Below the pieces are notes generated by a model. That model did not search any database, was not told where the DNA came from, and saw nothing but the letters and a program-made list of their open reading frames with translations. This document shows, in pieces, positions 32,336 to 43,231 of a DNA stretch of 64,000 bases. Each line of letters opens with the position of its first letter. Within the stretch, counting starts at the first letter, position 1. This DNA comes from Hyaloscypha bicolor E (taxonomy: Eukaryota > Ascomycota > Leotiomycetes > Helotiales > Hyaloscyphaceae), in contig NW_020194620.1 in the NCBI RefSeq assembly GCF_002865645.1, forward strand, positions 1,991,353 to 2,055,352. The letters run 5' to 3'. A program made the translations under genes and the position numbers.

Positions 32336-34672
32336 CTAACTCTTTACCGGTACCCTCGGTCTCTTACTCAATGTTAACAACTGCACAACAGTCCCCCCCT
32401 TGGGCCCGGCCTTCCTCTCCGCATACTCCAATACCGTCTCCCCATTCTCTCCCACCCCACCCGCCTCAGGATCCGCTCCATTGCCCAACAGCAGACTAAC
32501 CACACTCCTATCATTCCTATAAACCGCCCTATAAAGCGGACACTCTCCCCCAGGACTCCTCGTATCCGTCCTCGCCCCATGGCTCAGCAATAACGCCACC
32601 ACGCCCGAATCACCTCTGAGTACAGCTCTATAAAGCGGCGTCTCTCCCGCTTCTGCATTCTTCGCCTCTGCATCCGCGCCCGCTCCAAGCAAGAGGGAAA
32701 CGATAGACGTACTACCCTTAAACACAGCGCGATACAACGCCCACTCTCCCGTAAGCAAGCTCCGCGTATTCGGATCCGCGCCCTTTGCAATAAGGAGACT
32801 GATGATCGAGGTATCGCCCTTCCCGACAGCCTGCAACAAAGGCGTTTCCTTGGCTCTGTTTCTTTCTTCGACATCTGCCCCTCTTTCCAGCAGCAAATGA
32901 GTGAGACTCGAGCTCCCCCTCTGCACCGCAAGGTTGAGCATGGATTCCTGGCCCGGCGGCACGTGCCCTGAATCTGCGCCTTTGCGCAGCAGTTGTTCGG
33001 CGATGGACGTATCGCCGCGGGAGATGGCAGTGTAGAGTGGCGTTTCGCCCTTCGCATTGAGAGACTCGATGTCGATTTCCTTTTGCGCGATGAGTGCAGA
33101 CACAATACTTGAGTCGCCCCTTGAGGCAGCTATTGATAGCGGAGCTTCTCCTTTTGAGGACCTCGCAGCCGTTGACGCGCCGAATTCGAGCAGCAGTTTC
33201 ACCATAGAGGTATTCCCGCGCGAGACGGCGCGAATGAGCGGTGTATCACCGTCCTTATTCCTCTCTTCCGTATTTACGCTTCGCTGGAGAAGTGGCCTCG
33301 CAAGGGATTTCTGGTCAAAGTTCACCGCTAGGTTAAGCATACTTTCCTGGCCTTCCGGACTCGAATTCGGATTTGCGCCATACTCAAGCAGCAAGCCCGT
33401 GCAATCCTTCCTCTGCTTCTTAACCGCCAGATAAAGCGGCGTCTCCCCTGTGAAAGACCCCTCTTCGAGAGAAAGTACGCTTCTCTCAAGCAGCATTTTC
33501 AAGATCTTCTTCCCGTCGTGATACACCGCTGCATGCAGCGCCGTATTCTGATCCGCTCCCCCTCTCACATTCGGATTGGCACCTGCCTCGAGCAAGAGTG
33601 CGACGATGGCTTTCTCGCTTTTAGAAACAGCGCGGAAAAGTGCTGTCTCGCCCTTTTTGTTAAGCGCTTCGAGGTCCTCCCCGCCTTTAGAAAGGAGGGC
33701 TTCGACTTCGGATTTCTTGCCGCGGGCGACGGCTTGGTGGAGGAGCGTCTCCGATGCTGCGGGAGGGGGCCGCTTTTGCAGGACGTTGGTGGAGGAGCGG
33801 CGGGTTGTAGTTGTGGGCGGGAGAGAGGGGGATGAGGAGGGATGGGTGTTGGTATCGGCGCTTACGTTCAGGCCTCGGGGGCGGAAGAAGCCTTCATTCC
33901 ATTGGGATATCACGGCTTCGATTCTAATCTTTCGTAATCTTTCTCCAGGACTGGGACTTCGAGATCCAGGGACGTTGGGTCCAAGTAAAGGACGCGATTG
34001 CTCGGATGTTGAGCGACCTCCTGAGAATAATGACCCCCCTGAAAATGATGGCTCAGCGGAAAATACAGAGCCCTTGGAAAATAGCTGTGTTGATGCCCCT
34101 AACACTTTATCCTCTTCTCGCTCCAGTCCCCTGTCATCCACAACACCCTGATTCGGAAATAAATGGTTAACAAACGTCATCCAATCATGATCATCCATAT
34201 CCCTCCTCTTCCATTTTTGCTCTGGCTGCGGGAACGGTAAATCATCAGTTGAGGTGTTGGGCGTGATGATCATGTGATGGAAGATCATATCAGCTGGTTT
34301 TGGCTGCGAAGGGGAACGCAGCTCGAAATATGGCAGGGCGGAGACGAAGCCAGATTTGCGCAGTTCGTCGGCGTTGTGGTTGGGTGGAGATAATGCACTG
34401 TTGGATGGTGGTGCGGTTGTGGTTGGAGGTGTCAGGATCGGGATAATGGGGCTCCGAGCCGGAAGGGGGCGAGATGGGGCTGAGGATGGGAATGGAGACG
34501 GGGCGGCCGAGGGGTGATAATGAAGAGCAGATGCCGCAGTCGCGCTGATGGGTACAGTTGTGACAAATGCGTTGAATGAGGCAATCGAGTCTACCCCGAA
34601 AGGATTCGAGGGCGGGTTAGAGCGGTGCGGATCCTCTGGGGAGTAGGGTGGGGGAGGAAGATCGTCGTCCAT
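32336..34672 (-). CDS. Ankyrin-repeat protein, intronless
   Basis: One exon of 778 residues from MDDDLPPPPYSPEDPHRS; an in-frame Met 24 codons upstream (34744) is less likely. The first 320 residues are Pro/Ser-rich and disordered, with a PPPPY motif near the start that fits WW-domain binding. The remaining part is about 13 ankyrin repeats, each with the TPL-x-x-A-V and LLL-x-x-GA signature. They show a higher-order period of four repeats: GQESMLNLAV occurs twice, followed by matching repeats. The C-terminus ends in a short basic tail. No second domain such as NACHT or kinase is present. A scaffold role is the usual inference; the partner is unknown. Confidence 0.85.
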   Translation of the reverse strand: MDDDLPPPPYSPEDPHRSNPPSNPFGVDSIASFNAFVTTVPISATAASALHYHPSAAPSPFPSSAPSRPLPARSPIIPILTPPTTTAPPSNSALSPPNHNADELRKSGFVSALPYFELRSPSQPKPADMIFHHMIITPNTSTDDLPFPQPEQKWKRRDMDDHDWMTFVNHLFPNQGVVDDRGLEREEDKVLGASTQLFSKGSVFSAEPSFSGGSLFSGGRSTSEQSRPLLGPNVPGSRSPSPGERLRKIRIEAVISQWNEGFFRPRGLNVSADTNTHPSSSPSLPPTTTTRRSSTNVLQKRPPPAASETLLHQAVARGKKSEVEALLSKGGEDLEALNKKGETALFRAVSKSEKAIVALLLEAGANPNVRGGADQNTALHAAVYHDGKKILKMLLERSVLSLEEGSFTGETPLYLAVKKQRKDCTGLLLEYGANPNSSPEGQESMLNLAVNFDQKSLARPLLQRSVNTEERNKDGDTPLIRAVSRGNTSMVKLLLEFGASTAARSSKGEAPLSIAASRGDSSIVSALIAQKEIDIESLNAKGETPLYTAISRGDTSIAEQLLRKGADSGHVPPGQESMLNLAVQRGSSSLTHLLLERGADVEERNRAKETPLLQAVGKGDTSIISLLIAKGADPNTRSLLTGEWALYRAVFKGSTSIVSLLLGAGADAEAKNAEAGETPLYRAVLRGDSGVVALLLSHGARTDTRSPGGECPLYRAVYRNDRSVVSLLLGNGADPEAGGVGENGETVLEYAERKAGPKGGTVVQLLTLSKRPRVPVKS

Positions 34673-35700
34673 TTTGAGTTGGGACTGGAGTGAGGGATGA
34701 AGGAAGAGAGATCGAGAACTTAGAATGGATTGAGTTGAAGACAAGACAACCTTACCTTTAAGGTGCTGAGGTTCAGCTCAGCTGAAGGAGGTCATGAACT
34801 TGAGTGGTGGGGGGTGGCTGTGCCCTTGACGCGTCTCCAGGCAGCAAGTTAAGAACCAATGAGCAATGATTCCTTCCCAGCCACTTGGATAGAGATATCA
34901 ACAACGAATCCTCCGTTGACATATTCTCAATTTATTCTGGAGGAGAGAAAGCTTGAATCTCATTTCAACACGTACCTCGTTTCGAGAAGCATAGCGCCTC
35001 GCTCCCTATTAGAAGAGGGCAACCACCACTACCTAAAGCAACCCCTTGAGCATCTTTGTGCCTGAGTAATACTGCTAAGCGGAAAAGGCGTGCTATCTAT
35101 ATCCTGAGAGCACGAAGAGACATCGAATACTCTCGTGGACTCAGCTCCATTCCAACAGCTTCTGAACACTGTGCTGTACAGTACAGCAGCCAGACAATTT
35201 ATTGTCAATAACCTCGCTATTGTCAGAAAATCTTGCCCTCTCAGTCTCACACCCTACCACCTCTCTGTTCTCCACCGTATCGTAAAACGCAAGTCCGCGA
35301 CCCTCAGACTGGGCCAACTCGGAAAACAAACTGCAACAGGTAGAACTCGATAGGTGATACCGCAACCACGACCGTGGAGTATTCTCCTGTGACAAGTCTT
35401 TCTACGATGTTTGAAGGGTGTCTCAAGGGACGTGTTTATATCCACTTGGAGTTCCTGTCCAGTGACTTCGCAACGATTAAGAAAGGGGTAGGGAGGGAGG
35501 GGAGGAATTGAAAAGTATCGCATTGGATCTAGAGTATCAGTCTTCTTATCCTGAGTATGTCCCAAACTGTATAAATATTTCGCTTGTCTTGCCTGAATCA
35601 CATCCCAGCAACGCCATGCATGCAGTCCAATTCCAAAAGCATTCCAAAAGCATTCCAAAATCAAGGCCAAATCACTTTCCTCCCCCCAATTAACCATATC
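34673..35700. other. Intergenic, no supported gene
   Basis: About 1 kb containing the ankyrin gene promoter and the 3' flank of the b561 gene. Small ORFs on both strands overlap and have no domain. Confidence 0.5.
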
Positions 35701-37317
35701 TCACATCCCTCGGCTCTCCTCACTCTCCTGGACCCCCTTCCCACCCTTCCTCTTCACAACAACCAACAACGAATACAGCACCCCCACAACCCCAGCAACA
35801 ACACTATACCCAACAATGCCCCCCTTACTATTGCCCGCTAACTGTAAGCCCAACCCTCCATTAACAATCCCACATACAATCAACGCTCTCCCGTACCAGA
35901 TATGTAGATACGAGACTGGAGAACGGGCTGATGTGCGTTTGTATTGGATGTGGTGAGCTAAGCCGAAGAGCGGTTGCAATAGGAAGAGGCCGATGATTAC
36001 GGTGCCGAAGATGGTGTGTGTTGTGTTATATAACTGCCTCTTTGTTAGATATCTCTTATTAATTTAGGGGGAATAGCAAGTGATAGAGAGAGTGCATGGG
36101 GTGATACTAGCCCTTCCAATCTCCGACCGCCTCTCGAACTCAACTAAAGAACGGGGATACGGAAACCCTAGCCTGCTGCCAGGAGAGAAAGTAAAGTCAC
36201 CACCTCCACTCCCTCCAAAATGAAATTGAAAAAGAAAACCTACCAAAGACCGCATTTGCGCTAACTTAATCCCAAGTCCAAAACCACACAACATAGCGCA
36301 AAGAGCGAAGAGCTGCCATGCGCCATGCAGATAGATAGATGCGCCGAGACGCATGAACATTGCTCCCAGCGGGAGCAGCAGCACCATCGTCGCGCCCATG
36401 ATAACACCGTGAGCGGTTTGGTAGTTTGTGATGACTTTAAAAGTATTTCCTACGACCGTTACACCGCTATTGCCTGCACTTGCTCCAGTATTCCCACCAC
36501 TTGAGCTCCCCGACGTCGCAGCTGAGCCACTTCCTGTTCCAGTGCCGGTTGGCGAGGAAGTAGAGGATGAGACGAAAGGATTACTGTCGGAAGAGATAAC
36601 GGCAGTAGAGAGATCTAGGTCGAATTGCCGCATGTTGTTTGCGGCGTGCTGGGTGATTATATAGGATGTCGATTGGGAGTTTATTGCTAAGCCTTCGTTC
36701 CAGGCGCAGATCCAGGGGGATGCTGTGCTAGTTCTCGAGGAGTCGAGTTTGCATGTTGTGCCTATTTATCGTCAGCCATGTCCCCTTTCTTATTTCTCTT
36801 CTTCTCACTGCACTCGGGGGTCTTCAAACGTACAGTGCACATTTGCAATCATCCTCCCATCCACAATCCCACTCCCAGCTAGCAGCGTAACTCCAGATTG
36901 TAAGCTGCTATCCTGCGTCGGCTCAACATGTCCCTGTCCTCCATCCCGCGCCGATATGGTGACATTGCCTAGTCCATTCGCGTACATGACGAAGATACTA
37001 GCGCCCTGCATCTGGCCACCGATACCGAGGCCGACCCATTGGTATGACGTGGGTGCAGAGAGTTGGAAGTAGATCCCTCCGGAAGACGTTTGGGAGATGG
37101 TCGAGGAGGAGGGGATGCCGATGCTGTAGGAGGGGCCGGGGGAGTATGTTGCGAGAGAGGAGGTCGTGGAGGCTACATTCACGAGTCAGCTTGCGATTGG
37201 GTCATTGCGAGGGAGAGGGGGAGAAGGGGGAGAAGGGGGAGAGGGGAGGGGAGGCATACCCAGTCCCACGATGCCTAGCAATGCGCGAGATACTGATATC
37301 GAAAGCTTCATCTTCAT
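35701..37317 (-). CDS. DOMON-cytochrome b561 membrane protein
   Basis: Four exons: 37317-37260, 37172-36834, 36761-36244, 36033-35701; 415 residues. A signal peptide (MKLSISVSRALLGIVG) is followed by a DOMON/cytochrome-domain-like region (about 20-180, with SYQWVGLGIGGQMQGASIFV). A Gly/Ser linker leads to a cytochrome b561 domain with five membrane helices. The haem-ligand histidines are expected in TAHGVIMG, HGAWQLFA, HTIFGTVI and YLHIWYGR, giving the four-His pattern. The family passes electrons across the membrane, to ferric iron or to extracellular acceptors. The secreted domain resembles the haem domain of cellobiose dehydrogenases. The third intron is long (210 bp). Confidence 0.88.
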
Positions 37318-38770
37318 GTTGTCGTTGCTTGGTAGCACGAATTCAAATGTTGTTACAAAAGAAAGGCGCGAGGGTTCTTACTCCAGTAATAAAGGAATGT
37401 CGGAGGATATGCGCATGGATGTAAATAGACCTGAGCCCTGCCACTCACTCCCAGCATCCAAATCAATCCTCTTCGCCTCACCCGCTTCGCATCTCACTCT
37501 GTCCTTGACAAAGCACGCTTATGTTCCCTCGGTCCTGGCGCAATTGATTCAAGGAGACGGAGAGCGAAGAGATGTACAAACGCAAAATGACATTCTGCAT
37601 AGAAGCCACGGGAATGCTGATAGGTGGGGCTGGGAGAGTGGTACAAGGTGGATGGACATCGTTTTTCCTCTGTCCGGGGTAATGATGTTGGTTCCGTACT
37701 TTGGTCCATAGCCGAAGGATACAGGCCATCCTCTTGGGCTTCAGCGGCAATGGTGTAGATGAGCGCTTCAGTCTGTGACAGCACGCCGGCGATGTCAGCT
37801 TCTCATGAGGAAGCACATTTCTGATGCCGGGATTGGCTGGCGGCAAGAATCATGTGGCGCGCTTAATAAGAGGAGGCGCGGTAGTACAGTCTTCTCGACG
37901 TGTACGGCGTGCGCTCGACCTCTGCTCTTGGGCGGAGCCAGATGCCTCTTGCATGAGGTCGCCCCTGGATTGGAATGCAGCCCTGTTGGTTGATGACGTA
38001 ACCACACATGTGCCGTGTGTGGTGCGGCATGAGGCGTATTGTATGTGGCGCGGCACGTGTCTGTAATGTCAGCACGTGCCGTGTGTGGTGCATGTGTGGC
38101 GCCACACAGCGATATAATTAAGCGAAGAGGATTCTATCTCAGTTTAATTGCATTCCACCTCACCTACGTGGCGAGTAGTGATTGCTGACTGAACAATATC
38201 TCAAATACAGTTATGTTTAAATATAGGCAATCCTGATTAGAGTATCCGATTCTGATTGTAACCGTATGTAGCTAACTTGAAAGTAAATAAGGGGCAACGA
38301 CGCTTGTGCCATAGAACGCTATAAGCTCTAATTCGCTATAATACCCCTGTAATTTACAGGGTATCTCCTTCAATTGTAGCGTGCTACTCATGTAATTACA
38401 GGGATCTAGTAGAGGTTGCTTAGCCAATTAGAGGGCTACAACTGGCTTACAGGGCGTATGCTGTTACTATACAGCGACCCGAGGCTCTGACGGGGTGCTT
38501 GGACGCTGCATTACCCAGACGTTTGACTGCGACCGCCGCAACTAGACTAGCAATCGAGACAGAGGAGGTGCCTCCCGAGGCCGCCGGGTTGAATAATAGT
38601 GCTTACAATAGCCCCTTTCACAGTCTGAATGTAGTATACCCGTAGTCCTGCTTAGAAGTATATAAGCTGCCACCTTCCCCATTTCCAACTGAACTGCATT
38701 TTCCCACAGTCCAATTTTGTCCTCCTTAGATCTACCAGGCCTCTCCCGACCGCTACAACAAACAGCCACG
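37318..38770. other. Intergenic with repeats
   Basis: 1.45 kb without a supported gene. ORF fragments on the minus strand near 37480-37850 have a protein-like look in two frames and may be a relic. The 38.0-38.5 kb part holds the dyad repeats described separately. Confidence 0.5.
38007..38108. repeat. Dense CACGTG/GTGTGG dyad repeats with a 16-bp palindrome
   Basis: CAC[AG]TGCCGTGTGTGGTGC occurs twice (about 38007 and 38073), separated by inverted variants (GTATGTGGCGCGGCACGTG). The block ends with the perfect palindrome TGTGTGGCGCCACACA at 38093-38108. It is followed by sequence with a 17-bp hairpin, CCCTGTAATTTACAGGG, at 38345-38361, which shares the TTACAGGG motif of the Tc1-like elements. 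This may be part of a decayed element. Confidence 0.5.
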
Positions 38771-39538
38771 ATGCTCTTTTGCGCAACACTCTTGCTCTTC
38801 CAGAGCTTCATCCATGCTCAGTCTACCCCTTCCGCGATTCAGGTGGTGACGGTAGGACAGAATGGGCTGCTAGCGTACAGCCCGGATACAATCACGGCTG
38901 CTGTGGGTTCCAATGTCGAGTTTCAATTCTATGGTCCAGTGCATTCGGTCGTCCAGGGGTCATTCGATCAACCATGCTCAGCATACAATAATGGAACCGG
39001 GTTTTTTGGTGGTCTAGTTACAACAGGCACTGCCCCAAATGTGAGTTGTATCTCTGAAACGATGAAGCTCTATGCTGAACAGAAACAGCCAAAAACTTTC
39101 ACCCTTACTATTAACGACACAACACCCATTTGGTTTTATTGTGCTTACCCGGGCCACTGCCAGGCAGGCATGGTTGGTGTAATCAACCCATCGTAAGCCT
39201 ACGTCAACAACAGCACTGTCATCATATAATTGGCTAAACGCACTATCTATAGCTCCAACACATCCGAATCCCTCGCCATCTTCAAAACCAACGCCGCCAA
39301 CACCTTGAACACCACCACTCCTGCGCAACAACAGGGCGGCGTCTTTGGGCCCTTCATAGCTACCACCAACAGTTCTCTTGCCACCCCCTCTACGTCTTCT
39401 ACTAGCCCCACCATCGCTACTAGCTCTACGACCTCCACCACGAGCGCGAAGCCATCTACCGGCAACGCAAGCCAGAGACAAGGCGAATTTGCTGTGCTGG
39501 GCGGTCTTGCCATAGCGGCGGCCGTGTTGATAATGTAA
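38771..39538 (+). CDS. Extracellular cupredoxin, GPI-anchored serine-rich protein
   Basis: Exons 38771-39192 and 39253-39538 (intron 60 bp); 235 residues as modelled. Signal peptide MLFCATLLLFQSFIHAQS, then a cupredoxin domain with copper-site features: the His of GPVHSVVQ, and Cys and His in IWFYCAYPGHCQAGMVG. A Thr/Ser-rich stretch and a hydrophobic C-terminal tail (AVLGGLAIAAAVLIM) are typical of a GPI anchor signal. A second, in-frame intron is likely at 39041-39088 (GTGAGT...ACAG, 48 nt, or 42 nt at the earlier AG). Removing it joins the domain in the way usual for this family. Function of these cell-surface proteins is unknown. Confidence 0.85.
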
Positions 39539-40689
39539 CTGTTTTCTAATTCAGGGCACTTCACAAAGCAAATGCTGTAGTGCTATTCATTGAACCCAAC
39601 TGGCGATGTTCCTAATAGTTATTAGAATATCAAGTATGATTAAATTGAGATCTCAGATCATGACTGACACGCTAGTAAGATTACAAATCCAAGCCCCGAG
39701 TGTATGGCTTCCTTTAATCCGTCCCGTCATTCCAATGTTCCTGGAAATGTATCATCCCGATGTACATTATCTATCTATGCCCCTTCTCAATAAACATCGT
39801 CAATTGTTTTTCTCATAACGAGAGAAGTCCCCAGAACAGTCCAGATCTTAGGAGAACTCTATGGCCATCCTTGTAGAGTTTGTTTTCAGCATTGCAAATT
39901 GCGTTGTTATAAAGTTGTAGGGTCTGAGGCATATAAGGAATGTATTCAGATTCGGCAAAGATCAAGTAAAACCAACCAGCCTGTTCAGAATTGTGCAAAG
40001 AGACGCAGTTTTTCGCATGAGGGAGTCAAGCAAGCAACCTAATAAGTTGCCTCCCTTATCTCCCAATGTACCATTTACCGACCCCATCCAGCAAGCCACG
40101 AAAGCAGCAACCAAAGAGAAAACAGCAAGCGCATGTCAGGATGGTTACATCTCGCAGTCAGCACCAATATATAAATAAATACCTGGACTCTTATATAAAG
40201 AATACTATATTAGTATTACTTAGCCCTTTATATTTATGAGCCTTTTTAATTAAAGTGTACTTTCTTCTTTGAGAGTTCTCTCTCTTGCGATTTTGTATAC
40301 GAGATATGATTATTTAAGGAAAGCAAATATGTTTGAAAAGAAAGTGCTTTATATATTTTCAAGAAGCTCAGATTTAATTTAGCGTGCAACGGATTTTTGC
40401 AATAGGTGTGACGGCTGGCATAACTGCATACATATTCTGCCGCAAATATCACACGAGAGGAAACGCGCCTGAAACGGGCAAGTAAGCTAGAGGTTGGCAA
40501 AGCACTACTAAAGGTCAAGGCATTCCCTTCTTCTTTACTCTCTAGCCTGGTATTTTCAATACATGAGATTCTGAACTTTGTGCCTCGACCTTTGCATTGA
40601 TCCCGCTGTCACAGTAGGTCTAAGCGATAGAATTATATGCCGACAGATCCGTAGCTAATAAGGCCTCGGCCACCCGACAGATTTGTGAC

Positions 40690-40860
40690 CTGGTATACTC
40701 CCAGGAGCTATTTGCTCAAAGGAATTATCTCCTGTAAGCCATTTTCTCTTATAAACTATTTTCTCCTGTGAATTTTCTCCTGTGAGCCCCTGGACTACTA
40801 GGAGCTTTCTAATAGGAGCCATGGTCTCCTATTAGCCCTACCATCCCAGGAATTTGCTTT
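40690..40860. repeat. Short direct repeats TCTCCTGTGA and an inverted repeat
   Basis: TCTCCTGTRA-like units recur about three times between 40730 and 40795. CTAATAGGAG (40809-40818) and its inverse CTCCTATTAG (40826-40835) form perfect 10-bp arms with a 7-bp loop. No coding capacity. Confidence 0.5.
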
Positions 40861-41116
40861 TGTAGCTAAAAACCGCGGGGTAGAACGCGGCTGGTATTTG
40901 TAGCTTGGCTCGCAAATCATGCTTAGCCTTATCCGTTACGGGCCGAACCTTAATTATTTTTAGTGTATGCACAGACGGCAAAACGAGTCAGAATTATTGA
41001 AACAGGGTTGATCACGTGATACAAGGCATCTGGAGGCTTCTGGATCCCCCTCCCCCGGCTCTTTTCATGTTGTCAGGCTCTCAGCTCACCTGAATGGTGT
41101 GTCGCACAATAGGAAT

Positions 41117-41206
41117 GTAGTGGGTACAAACCGAGTGGTGTGCAAAAACCAAGTAGTGTGTAAAATTCAAGTGATGTGTAAGCACCAAGTAGTGTACAGA
41201 AACCAA
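41117..41206 (+). repeat. 18-bp tandem repeat, five units
   Basis: Units start at 41117, 41135, 41153, 41171 and 41189 with consensus GTAGTGTGTAAAAACCAA and 60-90 percent identity. The period is a multiple of three, and the plus-strand frame is open through the array, reading a hexapeptide V-V-C-K-x-Q with variations. There is no convincing gene context. Confidence 0.8.
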
Positions 41207-42454
41207 ATGTGCAAGGGTCTCAATCTCGCCTCGCTTTCAGCATGGTCTCTATCAGGTTGATCCCTTACCCTTCATTTATTTGGCCCGTAAGCTTGCATAT
41301 CTCCTATAGAGCACCTACCAACATGGCATCCATTCGTATCTCTGTTGCAGCATTTGGCCGCCCCTGCGCCAGACATCAGCTAACTTTCTTAGTTCAACGA
41401 AAACCTGATCCTCCAAAGCATCGAAGGAGGAAAACAAGCGGCGACTGCCCTTCCAAATCCCGTCCTCGAGCATTGCAGCGCCCTTACAGATCAAATCGAA
41501 GTCACTTCGTTTCAGGGCATGCCTACTTCTTGAGAAACTATATAGGGACTTGCTTTTACAGTCTTAGAACAGTAACTCTTCCGCTACTGATCTGTTGAAA
41601 ATGATAGGTAATCAACCCATGACCTGCTGTGCTAGCAATATGGAAACTAATGGGCAAGCAAAACACGTGCGCCTGGTATTGACCGAGTGACGGGCTCAGC
41701 AGGGTCGAGACCATCTCGCCATCTGCCTCGTGGTCGCATTATCACGACTTACTGGTCGAGCATACGTCCTGATTTTCGTTGCACCACCATGACCAGTCAC
41801 TGAAAGACACGTTGTGTCAGCCTGGTGTGCTCGTTGCCGCAACCAGGCAACCGATTTACCACGCACATATTATAAACAGGGGTAGGAATATTAGAAGGCT
41901 ATTAGGCCAGGCACCAGCTGATTGGACGTATCAGCAAAGCTTGTCTCACGGGCGGGATGGAGCACACCATCTGTTCCACATACTCAAGCCATTGTCTCTG
42001 CTGTGCAATCAACCCCGCTACTCGATTGTCCAATAAACGTACGGTCTACCAGCCTCAATGCAAGTGAGAGCACACAAAGCCAGCACTGCCGCCTTATCCT
42101 TCCCGATTTTCTCATGCAGGTATTTCGCTTCTTGTGAGATCCATCTCTTGGGACGCCGACTGCTCTATAAGGCCGTGCTCCTTGAAGTCTCTGCCTTGGA
42201 TCTCACTACAATTCGTGCTCTACACGGAAACGATCCAGCCTCATTACAACCTGTTAAATCGCTTATATTTTTATCTGAAGGCATTTGAACAACGATGCTC
42301 AAATTCAAGTGTCTTATCCAAGACGAAAATGATGATAAGGCCAGTATGCATACCCCATCGATAACAAGATCAGGTCAAGCCGTATGTTAATAGTGAAAAT
42401 TAGCTAGATCCGCCGATCGTCGGGTTGATATAGAGTAAAAGGGAGCGATGGAAC

Positions 42455-42934
42455 TTGGGGAGTTTGAAGCCTGGGTCAAAACCTACCATCAAATTCCAGG
42501 CGATTATCTCTCTATTACGGGCGGAAAAACTCGAGAATCCTCATGTGGCGCTTGGTGCCGTCTTGGTTCCCGGCGACACTCTGACGGTCGCCTTCGACAA
42601 GACAGTGAGAGTCGGCGGCAGCGCCTTAGGCACTGGTGGTGAAGCCGGGGGTGTGAATACTACTGGTGGAGGAGGATATGGAGTAGGTGGACAAGGCAAT
42701 GAGAAAAGTGTGACTGGAGTGTTGGGTATGGGGGGGGGGGTGCAGAAGGGGACAAAGGGGCTGCCGGTAAGGGTTACGGCGGGTTGTAAATACGGGTTCC
42801 GTCCGTGGAATTGCTACAGGTGGAGACGGCATAGGTGGGGCGTTCAAATGGACTGGCAAGGATACAAACAAGCAAGATGCAAAGAAGCAAACCCGACCAA
42901 CCTAGGTCTAAGAGACGTAATGACAAGGCTCTAG
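42455..42934 (+). CDS. Glycine-rich small ORF beside the NLR gene
   Basis: ORF of 159 residues, family not recognised. Residues about 12-50 look folded (KFQAIISLLRAEKLENPHV, then a beta-like LVPGDTLTVAF). Residues 50-100 are Gly-rich (VGGSALGTGGEAGG and GGGGYGVGGQGN). The last 50 residues are Arg/Trp-rich and may be out-of-frame sequence after the poly-G tract at about 42731. A frameshift in that tract is possible. The Gly-rich style resembles the ORFs on the far side of the NLR. It points away from the NLR's own transcription: the tail of the convergent NLR gene is only 300 bp away. Confidence 0.4.
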   Translation: MGSLKPGSKPTIKFQAIISLLRAEKLENPHVALGAVLVPGDTLTVAFDKTVRVGGSALGTGGEAGGVNTTGGGGYGVGGQGNEKSVTGVLGMGGGVQKGTKGLPVRVTAGCKYGFRPWNCYRWRRHRWGVQMDWQGYKQARCKEANPTNLGLRDVMTRL

Positions 42935-43231
42935 ATAGACGAGTGGCCGGTATCCGTAGTTAAAGCTGTTTTGAAGCTTCAAGACCTTGGGAAAGTGGGT
43001 AGTTCGCCACGCTAAAACCATAGACTTATGTCGGTAGGCTCGTAAGCAAAAAATTGAAATTTTTTCAAAGTGCCTAGAAAATTCCCAAAATTCCCAGGAT
43101 GACTAAAACTGAGTCGGAGATTACGAATACGCACTTATTTGTCTTATTTTATGTCGTTGTGGTGAAAATCGTTTTTGGGCGGTTGGCCCGTAATATCTTC
43201 TACGAGATGCGGCCAATTCCAGGTTACAATT

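Larger units (their letters stand above)
39539..42454. other. 2.9-kb gene-free accessory segment
   Basis: No supported gene. It includes AT-rich DNA (40.15-40.4 kb), inverted and direct repeats (40.69-40.86 kb), an 18-bp tandem repeat (41.1-41.2 kb) and small ORFs at 41.2-42.3 kb with no domain. It looks like decayed mobile-element and low-complexity sequence between the cupredoxin gene and the NLR locus. Confidence 0.55.
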
